From the NCBI GenBank assembly GCA_902476875.1, contig CABSFC010000015.1, forward strand, positions 1-37,715: a stretch of 37,715 nucleotides of DNA. The letters run 5' to 3'. The position numbers and the translations under genes were made by a program. The notes beneath the pieces were generated by a model that saw only the letters and a list, made by a program, of their open reading frames with translations, did not search any database and was not told the origin of the DNA. The DNA comes from an uncultured Oscillibacter sp. (lineage in GTDB: Bacteria > Bacillota > Clostridia > Oscillospirales > Oscillospiraceae). This document shows, piece by piece, positions 15,169 through 24,300 of the stretch (the stretch's first letter is position 1; each line of letters opens with the position of its first letter).

Positions 15169-17131
15169 ATCCCTCATTGCTCTGCCGTTTGCCATAGCCG
15201 CCCTGCTCTATGGGGGCGGCTATCTTGCTCAGCTTATCTATAACTACGGTATGTGGCAGGAAGAGGGGGCTGCCTTTGGCACGGCTCCTCAGTTCCCGGA
15301 TGGGAATTTCTTTGTCTGCATTGCCGCTGTGTTTCGCTGGCCCTCCGGCCTGTATGGGCTGGGGATTTGTGTAAGCCTGCTGGCTCTGCTGATCTTCATG
15401 GTTATGCGGATGGGGTACAGCGATACCGGCGAATATGACCGTGAGCGCAACCTGATCTACTCCAACAAGGGCACCTACGGGACGGCGGGCTTTATGACCC
15501 GCAAGGAGATAAAGGGCGTCCTCGACCTGGTGCCCAATATCCGAAAACATCACGGCACTATCCTGGGGGAACTGGACGGCCAGGTTGTCTGTATCCCAGA
15601 GAAGACTCGTTTCAATGGAAATCTGGCCGTATACGGCGCCAGCGGCTCCAAAAAGACCAGGGCATTTTGCGTCAACATGATACTCCAGTGTGCTGCCAGC
15701 AAAACCTCCCTGGTAATTTGCGACCCCAAAAGTGAACTGTATGAAAAGACCAGTGAATATCTCCGCAGTCGGGGATATACCGTCAGGGTATTCAACCTGG
15801 TAACGCCATCGGCATCGGACTCCTGGAACTGCCTGTCGGAGATCCAGGGTCAAGAACTGATGGCACAGCTTTTTTGCGATGTGATCATCAAAAATACCGG
15901 CAGCGAGCGCGGGGATCACTTCTGGGACAATGCGGAACTGAATTTGCTCAAGGCCCTTGTCCTCTATGTGGAGCGGTGTTATCCCCCGGAGAAGCGGAAC
16001 ATTGGAGAGGTCTATCAGCTGCTTTCCATGAGTTCGGAGAAGGAACTGAACGCCCTTTTTGATGTGCTGCCCATCAGTCATCCGGCCAAAGCCCCGTACA
16101 GCATCTTTAAGCAATCCAGCGAAAGCGTCCGGGGCGGTGTGATCGTAGGCTTGGGCTCCCGCCTTCAAGTGTTTCAAAACCAAGATATCCGCAATATCAC
16201 CGGCCACAACGAGATCGACCTGGAACTGCCGGGCAAGGAACTATGCGCCTACTACTGCATCACCAGCGACCAGGACAGCACCTTTGATTTCCTGTCCTCG
16301 CTGTTTTTGTCTTTCATCTTCATTCGCCTGGTACGCTATGCCGACCAGTATTGTCCAGGAGGAGAACTGCCCATCCCTGTCCATGTGTTGGGAGAAGAAC
16401 TCTGTGCCTGTGGCGTGATCCCGGATCTGAGCCGCAAAATTTCTGTAATCCGGTCTCGCCGGATCTCTATGTCCTGCGTGTTTCAAAATCTGGCCGGCCT
16501 GCAAAATCGCTACCCCTACAACCAATGGCAGGAAATCCTGGGCAACTGTGATGTGCAGCTCTTTTTAGGCTGTACGGACGCCTTGACAGCAGATTTTATC
16601 TCCCAGCGCACCGGCGAAGCCAGCATTGCCGTTACCAGCAAGGCCAAACAGCTTGGCACCTGGCGGGTGTCCAACTACACTCCCGAATACCGTGAGACCA
16701 GTGGCGTAGGCCGGCGCAAGCTCATGACCATGGATGAAGTGCTGCGGATGGATGTGGATCGGGCGCTGGTCATCATCCGAGGGAAAAAAGTATTGGAGGT
16801 TGATAAGTACGACTATTCAAAACACCCGGAGGCGAAAAAACTCCGGCCCAGCAAGGCCGCCTCCCATGTCCCGGCGTGGCGGAAGGCAGATGATGGGCGG
16901 CAGGCCGCCCCAAAGCCTGCCGCCAAAAAGTCTCCCGCAAGGGGGGTGAAAAAGCGGGCTGATACAGAAAAGGCCGCTCCCCCGCCCAAACCGTCCAGCC
17001 AGGGAGTACAGGCATCGGAAACGGTGCCTCCGCTGGCGGAAGGGCAAGTCATGGAGCAGCCGAAGCCCAAGATCATATCCGCCACAAAAGATTCCATTCT
17101 GTCAAAACCAACTGTGAATAAGGAGGATTAA
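15137..17131 (+). CDS. VirD4/TraG-like conjugative coupling protein with degenerate ATPase motifs
   Basis: The gene encodes about 662-664 residues. Two N-terminal transmembrane segments (about residues 5-28 and 65-85) precede a TraG/VirD4 domain with the typical YGTAGFMTRKE entry segment, then SLVICDPKSELYEKTSEYLRSRG and the late ISVIRSRRISMSCVFQNL block. The P-loop reads GASGSKKT (residues 164-171), with Lys where a Gly is usual. The Walker B region reads VHVLGEEL instead of an LDEF-type motif. The start is uncertain: GTG 15137 overlaps the Shine-Dalgarno, while ATC 15146 is perfectly spaced from AAGGAG and may be a mutated ATG. Coupling proteins bring the relaxase-DNA complex to the channel. 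The basic, proline-rich C-terminus (from about residue 575) looks disordered. Confidence 0.85.
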   Translation: MSFIQKKNLIKSLIALPFAIAALLYGGGYLAQLIYNYGMWQEEGAAFGTAPQFPDGNFFVCIAAVFRWPSGLYGLGICVSLLALLIFMVMRMGYSDTGEYDRERNLIYSNKGTYGTAGFMTRKEIKGVLDLVPNIRKHHGTILGELDGQVVCIPEKTRFNGNLAVYGASGSKKTRAFCVNMILQCAASKTSLVICDPKSELYEKTSEYLRSRGYTVRVFNLVTPSASDSWNCLSEIQGQELMAQLFCDVIIKNTGSERGDHFWDNAELNLLKALVLYVERCYPPEKRNIGEVYQLLSMSSEKELNALFDVLPISHPAKAPYSIFKQSSESVRGGVIVGLGSRLQVFQNQDIRNITGHNEIDLELPGKELCAYYCITSDQDSTFDFLSSLFLSFIFIRLVRYADQYCPGGELPIPVHVLGEELCACGVIPDLSRKISVIRSRRISMSCVFQNLAGLQNRYPYNQWQEILGNCDVQLFLGCTDALTADFISQRTGEASIAVTSKAKQLGTWRVSNYTPEYRETSGVGRRKLMTMDEVLRMDVDRALVIIRGKKVLEVDKYDYSKHPEAKKLRPSKAASHVPAWRKADDGRQAAPKPAAKKSPARGVKKRADTEKAAPPPKPSSQGVQASETVPPLAEGQVMEQPKPKIISATKDSILSKPTVNKED

Positions 17132-17136
17132 ATTTT

Positions 17137-18558
17137 ATGCCCAAGAAGAAAAATGTTTCTCCGCCCCCGGAGGAACAGTCCCCGGAGACGGAAACTTCCG
17201 TCCAGGAGAGCGAGGCCGTTTTGCCCGATGTGAACAAAGATCTGACTGCCGAGGCCCCGGTTGAGGACACCCCGGCTGCTGTGGACGGAGAGGGCCGGGA
17301 GCAGAGCGAGGCGGACGCCCCCGCTGCGGCAGACACCATTTTCCCCCCGGATGTCCCCATTCCCGAAGATGGCGAGGCCATTCCACCCCATGAGGATACC
17401 CCTGGCGCTGGGAGCGATGAGGGTGAAGCCGCCTTTGGCGAGGTGCTGCGGGAGTTGGGGGCAGCCGCGGCTCAAGAGGAACGGCCGCTGACGCTGAACC
17501 CGGAGGGTATCCCACCCCAGGATGGGGCCGGCGAGTTCAGTGAGGATGATCTGCTTCTGCTCTCCGATGGGGAGACCGAGGCTGCCCTGGAGGATGGCGT
17601 CGCTGAAGAGGCACCGCCCGCCTCCCATCCTATTGCCAGTCACCGCAACGAGCGGGTGCTTACCATCGACGCCCGTGGGGAGATCCAGACCCAGGAGGAG
17701 CGGGATGCGGCCATCTGGCACGAGATCCAAAACTCTTATCGTACCCGCCGACTCCTTACCGGTACGCTGGACGGCGTGGAGAAGCTGGACTCCGGCCTGA
17801 CCCTGGCCGTGGTCAACTACAAGGGCTTCCGGGTGGCAATCCCGGTGAAGGAGATGATGCTGGAGCAGGTGGGTAAAATGCCTGCGGGTCCGGAATTTAC
17901 CGAACTGATGGATCGGCTCCACCGTATCCTTAACTCCCGACTGGGCTGTGAGATCGACTTCATCGTGAAGGGCTATGACAACGACAGCCGCAGTGTGGTC
18001 GCCAGTCGGCGGGACGCCATGCTCCGTAAGCGTAAGACCTTCTACATGGATGTGGATGAGTTGGGCGAGCACATGATCTATGAGGGCCGGGTTGTCCAGG
18101 CCCGGGTAGTGGCCGTGGCGGAGAAAGTGATCCGGGTAGAGGTGTTCGGTGTGGAGACCTCTATCATCGCCAGGGGCCTGTCCTGGGAGTGGATCGGCAA
18201 CGCCCGTGACCATTTCAGCGTGGGGGATCGTATTCTCGTCCGCGTTCAGAAAATCGTTCGCACTGATCTGGAACACCTGTCTATCCAGGCAGATGTCCGC
18301 AGCGTGTCTGCCACCAACAGCCGAGACAACCTGAAGAAGTGTATGCCCCAGTGCCGGTATGCCGGGCGGGTCACCGATGTCCGCAATGGTGTTGTATTTA
18401 TCCGGCTCAATAATGGCGTCAACGCTATCGCCCACTCCTGCTATGATTTGCGGACGCCGGGAAAAAAGGATGATGTCAGCTTTGCCGTGACCCGTCTGGA
18501 TGAAGAGCAGGGGGTCGCCATTGGGATCATCACCCGTATCATCAAACAAAATCTGTAA
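17137..18558 (+). CDS. S1-repeat RNA-binding-like protein in the transfer operon
   Basis: The gene encodes 473 residues from ATG 17137, with AAGGAGG upstream. Residues 1-165 are acidic and rich in Pro, Glu and Ala, so probably disordered. The C-terminal two thirds carry about three S1/OB-like units. The first begins TGTLDGVEKLDSGLTLAVV, the second lies around GRVVQARVVAVAEKVIRVEV with VGDRILVRVQKI, and the third around GRVTDVRNGVVFIRLNNGV. This is the pattern of ribosomal protein S1-like RNA binding. It starts six bases after the coupling protein stop. Its role in conjugation is unknown; binding of nucleic acid or of operon mRNA are both possible. Related ICEs do carry S1-like genes here, as far as I can recall. 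Confidence 0.7.
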   Translation: MPKKKNVSPPPEEQSPETETSVQESEAVLPDVNKDLTAEAPVEDTPAAVDGEGREQSEADAPAAADTIFPPDVPIPEDGEAIPPHEDTPGAGSDEGEAAFGEVLRELGAAAAQEERPLTLNPEGIPPQDGAGEFSEDDLLLLSDGETEAALEDGVAEEAPPASHPIASHRNERVLTIDARGEIQTQEERDAAIWHEIQNSYRTRRLLTGTLDGVEKLDSGLTLAVVNYKGFRVAIPVKEMMLEQVGKMPAGPEFTELMDRLHRILNSRLGCEIDFIVKGYDNDSRSVVASRRDAMLRKRKTFYMDVDELGEHMIYEGRVVQARVVAVAEKVIRVEVFGVETSIIARGLSWEWIGNARDHFSVGDRILVRVQKIVRTDLEHLSIQADVRSVSATNSRDNLKKCMPQCRYAGRVTDVRNGVVFIRLNNGVNAIAHSCYDLRTPGKKDDVSFAVTRLDEEQGVAIGIITRIIKQNL

Positions 18559-18575
18559 AAGAGGAGACGGCCATT

Positions 18576-19715
18576 ATGAAGCATTTTAGAACGCTTGCGC
18601 TCTGCCTGCTGCTGGTGCTTTCTCTGGCTACCGGGGCCATGGCAGCCGAGGTTCCGGAACAGCTGGTGGTGGAGAACCTAAACGGCCAGCAGCGCATGGT
18701 AAAGACCTATGTGCTCCCCCCGGACGCCGATCCGGAAACGCTCAAAGAGCCGTCGTTTGACTACGACGGCTTTACTTACACCTGGGCCTATACAACGAAG
18801 GAGGAGAAACCCTTCTTCCATGCTCAGACGGTGACAGAAACCGTAACCGTTGAAACCTCCAGCAAGAAGCTGGATGATATTCTGGAGGTCCTGGCTCCCA
18901 GTATTCCCTATGATGATAAAGGGTTCAGCGGTGAGTTGGCCTTGGATCACACTACGATCCGCACCGAGGCTGCAGGATATGCCACAGGCAGCCGAACGGT
19001 GACGGCTACCAAAACCATCGGCCCGGTGGATCGCAACGATATGTCCTATGTTCCGGCCACCACGGTAAAGGACGGTTTGACCCTGAGCCTGTCCAATGTG
19101 GAGTGGCAAGTCATTGGAACCGACCTGGTGGGCGAGGTGCTGGCCCCCTCCTCATACCAAGCAATAGCCACCTATTCCGGGAAATCATCCTACAGCTATG
19201 CCACAGGATATGTGACTACAGCGGAGTATCGGGGGGAAGTAACCGCCCAGGGAATCGAAAGTATCACTTATACCGTTGTATTCACGGGGGAGCCGGTCGT
19301 ACCGGAGGAGCCGGAGCCCGAACCGGGCGCCAATCCTCTGCGCGCTTTTTCTGGTTCTCCGCTGGTTGCCATTGGTGCAGCCATGCTTCTGTGCCTTCTG
19401 GCCGCTCTGGGTGTACTCCTGTTCCGGCAGCGGAAAAATGTACTGGTTTACATTCCCGGCGATAAACCCAGGGACTACAAGCTCATTGCCAAGTTCCGCG
19501 CCGAGGCCAGATACCCCAGCATCGACCTGAGAGAAACGGAACCCTATCCCACCGGCACAGTCGCCATCGAGCTGAAGCGCGCCCTGGCGAAAGAACTTGT
19601 GGGCAAGGAGTTCTCGGTTCAATGCAAAAACGGCGTCCACAGCTATACAGTGCTTCAGGCCGACAGCGGAGACTGGCACGAGTTCGATGTGGACGCACCG
19701 GACACTGATTTGTAA
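18576..19715 (+). CDS. Secreted surface protein with C-terminal membrane helix and cytoplasmic tail
   Basis: The gene encodes 379 residues from ATG 18576. A clear signal peptide (HFRTLALCLLLVLSLATGAMA, cut near AMA-AE) is followed by an extracellular beta-rich domain. A PEEPEPEPG linker leads to a transmembrane helix (about residues 268-287, VAIGAAMLLCLLAALGVLLF). After RQRKN there is a cytoplasmic tail of about 90 residues. I recognise no catalytic motif. It opens the secretory block of the ICE, 18 bases after the S1-like gene and 10 bases before the sortase gene. It may help build or anchor the surface structure made by the sortase and the large adhesin. That role is inferred from position. 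Confidence 0.75.
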   Translation: MKHFRTLALCLLLVLSLATGAMAAEVPEQLVVENLNGQQRMVKTYVLPPDADPETLKEPSFDYDGFTYTWAYTTKEEKPFFHAQTVTETVTVETSSKKLDDILEVLAPSIPYDDKGFSGELALDHTTIRTEAAGYATGSRTVTATKTIGPVDRNDMSYVPATTVKDGLTLSLSNVEWQVIGTDLVGEVLAPSSYQAIATYSGKSSYSYATGYVTTAEYRGEVTAQGIESITYTVVFTGEPVVPEEPEPEPGANPLRAFSGSPLVAIGAAMLLCLLAALGVLLFRQRKNVLVYIPGDKPRDYKLIAKFRAEARYPSIDLRETEPYPTGTVAIELKRALAKELVGKEFSVQCKNGVHSYTVLQADSGDWHEFDVDAPDTDL

Positions 19716-19725
19716 GGAGGCGCCT

Positions 19726-20535
19726 ATGCGAAAACTGCTTTCTACGCTCATGGCAACTATGGCCATGCTTTCTGTTTCGACCGTCGGCGCCAGTGCCGCT
19801 GACTATTCTTTCTCTACCGATGCTCCCGCCGACTACTACGGCAGCACCTCTTATGAGGAGGTCTACGGCTCCCAATACAACTACGGCGGCCCCAATGTGG
19901 TAGACTACCAGATCCCGGAACTGGAGTACGGCAACTCCAGCACGACCCAGATCGGCGTGATGGAGAAGATCCCTTTGCCTGGTCTTCAGCAGAGCGTCTA
20001 TTCCTCTGCCGGCGGCGGCAGCTATGGGATCACAGACAGCGCCGGCGCCGGGGTTCCCGGGGGCACCCCCGGCATCTCCGGGACGGCGGGCGGCGTTATT
20101 CTTCCGGGGTCTGTCCAGTTCACGACGCTGAGCGATATCAGTTTGCTCTCCAACGGGGCCATTGGGCGTATCTCCATTCCCGCCCTGGGTATTAAGAATT
20201 ACTATGTCTGGGAGGACACCACCTCCTCCAGCATGAGCAAGGGCGTGGGCCACTTCACCAGCACCTCCGTCTGGAACGGGAATGTGGGGATCGCCGGCCA
20301 CAACCGGGGAGCCAAGTATATCATCGGCAGCATCAAAAATCTGGAGACTGGCGATAAAATCACCTATACCACCTCTCAAGGCACCCGCACCTATGCGGTG
20401 GAAACGGTGTCCAAGATCCGCAACGACGACTGGAGCTACCTGGAAACAACTTCAGATAACCGCATCACCCTTGTGACCTGTGTGGCTGGGGACAGCAGCC
20501 ATCGGTGGTGCGTCCAGGCAGTGGAGGTTCATTAA
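19726..20535 (+). CDS. Sortase family transpeptidase with cleavable signal peptide
   Basis: The gene encodes 269 residues from ATG 19726 (GGAGG 8 bases upstream). The signal peptide ends near GASA-AD. A long Gly/Ser/Tyr-rich linker runs to about residue 130, then the sortase beta-barrel begins at GRISIPALGIKNYYVW. The catalytic triad is visible: His192 in AGHNRG, Cys252 in the TLVTCV motif and Arg260 in HRWCVQ. Sortases cut LPxTG-type signals and join them to an amine. The usual N-terminal membrane anchor is here a signal peptide with an Ala-x-Ala-like site, so the enzyme may be released. The LPKTG-ending adhesin 850 bases downstream is the likely substrate. Confidence 0.88.
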   Translation: MRKLLSTLMATMAMLSVSTVGASAADYSFSTDAPADYYGSTSYEEVYGSQYNYGGPNVVDYQIPELEYGNSSTTQIGVMEKIPLPGLQQSVYSSAGGGSYGITDSAGAGVPGGTPGISGTAGGVILPGSVQFTTLSDISLLSNGAIGRISIPALGIKNYYVWEDTTSSSMSKGVGHFTSTSVWNGNVGIAGHNRGAKYIIGSIKNLETGDKITYTTSQGTRTYAVETVSKIRNDDWSYLETTSDNRITLVTCVAGDSSHRWCVQAVEVH

Positions 20536-20553
20536 ACAGTTGTTGAAATAATT

Positions 20554-20593
20554 CCTTTGTTTTCGTATAGGGTAAGTATCAACGAAACAAAGG
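20554..20593 (+). promoter_or_regulatory. Hairpin masking the ribosome binding site of the CAP gene
   Basis: CCTTTGTTTTCG at 20554-20565 pairs with CGAAACAAAGG at 20583-20593 (one bulge). The 3' arm contains AAAGG, the first half of the AAAGGAGG Shine-Dalgarno of the gene starting at 20606. The stem would hide the site in the mRNA until opened, or serve as a processing site. Confidence 0.55.
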
Positions 20594-20605
20594 AGGTCTT
20601 TTCCC

Positions 20606-21292
20606 ATGAAAAAGGCAGCGATTTCCCTTTTGGCCGGTATTGTTCTCGGTGCTGCACTGATGTCCGGTTCCTTTGCGGAGGCGGCGGAAGCCTTTTTGAA
20701 GGCATACCCCAGCGCCCACACAATGTATCTGGACGGCCGGCAGATAGAACTGGAGGCATATGTCATCAATGGCAGCAATTATGTTCGGCTCCGGGATGTG
20801 GGCGAGGCCGTAGGCTTCAATGTCTATTGGGACAACGGAAAGAACTGCGTCCAGATCGACAGCGACGCCCCTTATACCGGCCAGCCGCCTGCGGATACCA
20901 CGGAGTTGGACGCCGTGCGGCAGGAAATTGTCCAACTGGTCAATCAGGTGCGCCGTGAAAACGGCATGGGTTATCTGACGGTAGACCAAAGACTGATGGA
21001 CGCCGCCCAGGAGCGGGCCGAAACATTACAGACCTACCATGATACCCGGGCGGAGTGTGAAGCTGTGATCGCCCATGGCTACCCCCACGGCTTTGGAGCC
21101 AACATCACAGCATTTACATCTAAAGTGGATGTGGCGCAGCAGGCGGTCACGAACTGGGTGAACTCCTCCGGCCACTTTCAGACGATGATCGCTCCAGGTG
21201 ACGCCATCGGCGTCGGGGTGGCGCAAGACCAGCACAAGACAGTCTGCTATCTGTTTATCGGAGATCCCAATTCCCACAATCCCTATGAATAA
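20606..21292 (+). CDS. Secreted CAP/SCP-domain protein with a copper-amine-oxidase-like N-terminal domain
   Basis: The gene encodes 228 residues from ATG 20606. A signal peptide (residues 1-27, ending near FAEAA) is followed by a domain of the copper-amine-oxidase N-terminal stalk type (MYLDGRQIELEAYVINGSNYVRLRDVGEAVG, residues 40-75), often used for cell-wall attachment. A CAP domain then runs from about residue 105: VRQEIVQLVNQVRRENG, ERAETLQT..H.R, SSGHFQTMI and GVGVAQ match the family. CAP proteins are extracellular and variously act in adhesion, lipid binding or proteolysis. It lies between sortase and adhesin genes and is followed by a terminator, so it ends that transcript. A hairpin over its ribosome binding site may control it. 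Confidence 0.85.
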   Translation: MKKAAISLLAGIVLGAALMSGSFAEAAEAFLKAYPSAHTMYLDGRQIELEAYVINGSNYVRLRDVGEAVGFNVYWDNGKNCVQIDSDAPYTGQPPADTTELDAVRQEIVQLVNQVRRENGMGYLTVDQRLMDAAQERAETLQTYHDTRAECEAVIAHGYPHGFGANITAFTSKVDVAQQAVTNWVNSSGHFQTMIAPGDAIGVGVAQDQHKTVCYLFIGDPNSHNPYE

Positions 21293-21306
21293 CGAAATAT
21301 CGTGCC

Positions 21307-21347
21307 GAGAGGCCATTCAGCTTTTATAGCTGGATGGCCTCTCTTTA
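21307..21347 (+). terminator. Terminator between CAP gene and adhesin gene
   Basis: GAGAGGCCAT at 21307-21316 pairs with ATGGCCTCTC at 21334-21343. An inner CAGC/GCTG is separated by one mismatch, and a short T run follows. It lies between the CAP stop (21292) and the adhesin start (21383), so the adhesin needs its own promoter or partial read-through. Confidence 0.8.
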
Positions 21348-21382
21348 TACCCAAAATCAAGAAAAAAGGAGTGTTTTACGCT

Positions 21383-24300
21383 ATGAAGCGAATCCATATC
21401 CCGCACAGCCGCATCCTGGCGGCGCTGCTGGTGCTGGTCTGTGTGCTGGGCCTTCTCCCGGCCACTGCGCTGGCAGCCAGCCCCAGCACCATCGTGATGG
21501 ACGACTGTACCCATAACGGCGTCTACTATGAGTCCCCCAGCTTGGGCACCTGCTGGCTCCATCAGATGCACTTTGATTATGAAGGTGCAAGCGTTATGGG
21601 CTTTTGCGCCGAAAAGGGCAAAGGTATGGGGTGGTCTTTGGAGGGACACACTTGGAACAATCCCAAGTCCATTTCAGACCCCACAGTGGAGACCATGATG
21701 GCCTATTTTTACGCCCATTCCACCGGCGTCTTTACCGACCGGGCAAAAGCACTCGGTTTGGACACGGTATGGAGCAGCGATTATATCTGGACGATGAACG
21801 CCTGGGTGCAGGCCGTCGTTTGGCGCTATAAGGCGGGGCTGCTCTCAGACCCGGCTACTGCCTGCGCGGAGGAGCTGCTGTGCGTCTACAACAATCTGGA
21901 GCATACCAATTACAGCAGCATTGACGATCTGCTGGACGGCACCTCCTTCCGGGATCGTGCCAAGTACATCCTGGACTTGGGCGCACAAGGTGTTTGGGGA
22001 GACTGCGAGATCTATGAGTACGCTTACGCCGGCCCCGGCACCAGTTATCATCCTGCCAACGATGTGCAGGCCATCATGATTGGCAAGCTGACCATTACCC
22101 AAGAAAAATATAGTCTCACCGTCAAGAAAGTGGACGCCACCAACCCCAACAAGGGGCTGCCCGGCGCCCGCTTTTTAGTTGCCTCCGAGAACGGCGCCTA
22201 CTCAAAGGAAGTCGTGACTGGGAGCGACGGGACCTATACCCTGCGGGACTTGGACGCCTCGACATATGCCATAACTGAATTGTCCAGTCCGGAGGGGTAC
22301 CAAATCGACAACGCCGGCCCCCAGTATGTAGTTCTCCCCAGCGGAGATGGTACGACTGTGACCATCACCTTCGCTGATACGCCCATTATCACCGGCGAAG
22401 GCAGCATCCGCAAGGTAGACGCCGACGATCCCACCCGCGGCCTGGCCGGAGCGGTCATCAAGATTGAGGGCGTGGACAACAGCTTTGTAGGCACCTATAT
22501 CACCAGTGCGGGCGGTTATCTCACCGACGTTCCCTGGGACACCATGCCCATCGGCAGCTTTGTGGCAACGGAGGTCATTCCGCCCACTGGCTACACCACC
22601 AGCCCCGACCCCAACAAGGTGCGCCAGGAGTTTTACTGGGACGGCAAGAGCGATGTTGACCTGGTTTTCGAGAACGACGCCAAGGTGAAAATCCGTCTGC
22701 TGAAACTGGACGATTCCGACAGGCCCCTGGCCGGCGCGGTGTTCCATGTGGTCAAGGACGGCCAGATCATCGCCACTGAAAAAACGGACGCCTCCGGCTC
22801 CATCATCGTCCCCAATGTCACTGAGGGTATGTACGCCTTCATTGAGGTGTCTGTTCCGGCTCCTTTCGCCACCTTGACCGAGCCGGTCATCGCCCATGTG
22901 GATCAAGCCACGGTGGATGGCGGCGGCACCGTCACTGTGACGGCGGTGGATCAGAAGCTACCCAATTTGACCATCCTCAAGCGGGATGGCCAGACCGGGG
23001 CGGTCATCCCCGACACCGTTTTTGAAGTCAAAGGCATCCACTACGGCTATCACATGGACGTGACCACCGGCCGGGATGGCAAGGCCATTTTGACCGGCCT
23101 CCCCGTGGACGGCTATGAAGTGACGGAAAAATCCGTTCCAGACCCCTATGTGGTGAGCGATGAGCCCACCCAGACCATTTGGCTGGGGCCTGGTGACGAC
23201 CAGGAATTGATTTTTGACAACCTCAAGCAGCCTCAAATCACGATTGCAAAGGTGGACGCGGCCGATTCCACCACCCCCATCCCCGGCACTGTGTTTACCA
23301 TCCGCGGCATCGACAGCGACTACCAAAGCGATGTGACCACCGGGCAGGACGGCACTGTTACCCTCCGCCTGAAGCCCGGCACCTATGAAATCGAGGAGAA
23401 ATCCGTGCCGGCCCCTTACTACCTGCCTGACAAGGACGCCGACCGGGCGCAGACGATCTCGCTGAACGCCGGAGACGAAAAAGTAGTCACATTCAAGGAC
23501 TACAAGGCCCCGGAATTGACGGTCTACAAGGAGGATTCCGTGGCGGGCGCTCCCGTCGAGGGCGCTAAATTCCATGTGACCTATACCAGCAACGGCGAGG
23601 CCGCTGACGCTCCCGCCACCATTGATTATGGCATCATTTTGACCGACGCCAACGGAGAAATTAAGCTCCATGAGCAGGGCAAGCGGCTCTATCCGGGCGA
23701 ATTTACCATCACGGAGGTAGAACCGGCTCCCGGTTTCCAGATGAAGGAACCCACCACGCAAAAGGTCATCCTCCACGGCGGCGAGAGCAAGACTGTCACC
23801 TTCCAGAACGTGCCCCTGAACGCCATCATCGTGGAGAAATATGACAGTGTGACTGGGGATGTTTTGCCCGGCTGTACCTTCCAACTGAAATATTTAGGCG
23901 GCACCAGCGGAACCGGCGGTACGATCATCGGCCAGAAAACCACAGGGAAAAACGGGACTGCCATCTGGACCGGCCTCCAGAGCGGCACATATATTTTGGA
24001 GGAGGTAGACCCGGTGGATGGGTATTCCATCATCCAGTCCTCCGAAACGGTCTACCTGGCGGACAGCGGAGAGCAGAGCGTGGTCACTGTCCGATTTGAG
24101 AATATGCCGGACGGTAACCTGCTGATCCGAAAGGTCTGCTCCGTCAACCCCAGCATCACGCTTCAGGACGCGGAGTTCAAAATCACCTATGCGGACGGGA
24201 CTCTGATCGGTGACAGCAACGGTATTTTCAGGACAGACGAAAATGGAGAGATTCTGATCCAAGGTCTGAAGCCTGGAAAGAGTGTGGTCGTGACTGAGAC

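Noticed and set aside
17128..18549. Long minus-strand open frame of 473 codons opposite the S1-like gene
   Set aside because: It mirrors the plus-strand gene almost end to end, has no ribosome binding site or recognisable domain, and its length follows from the GC-rich codon pattern of the sense gene.
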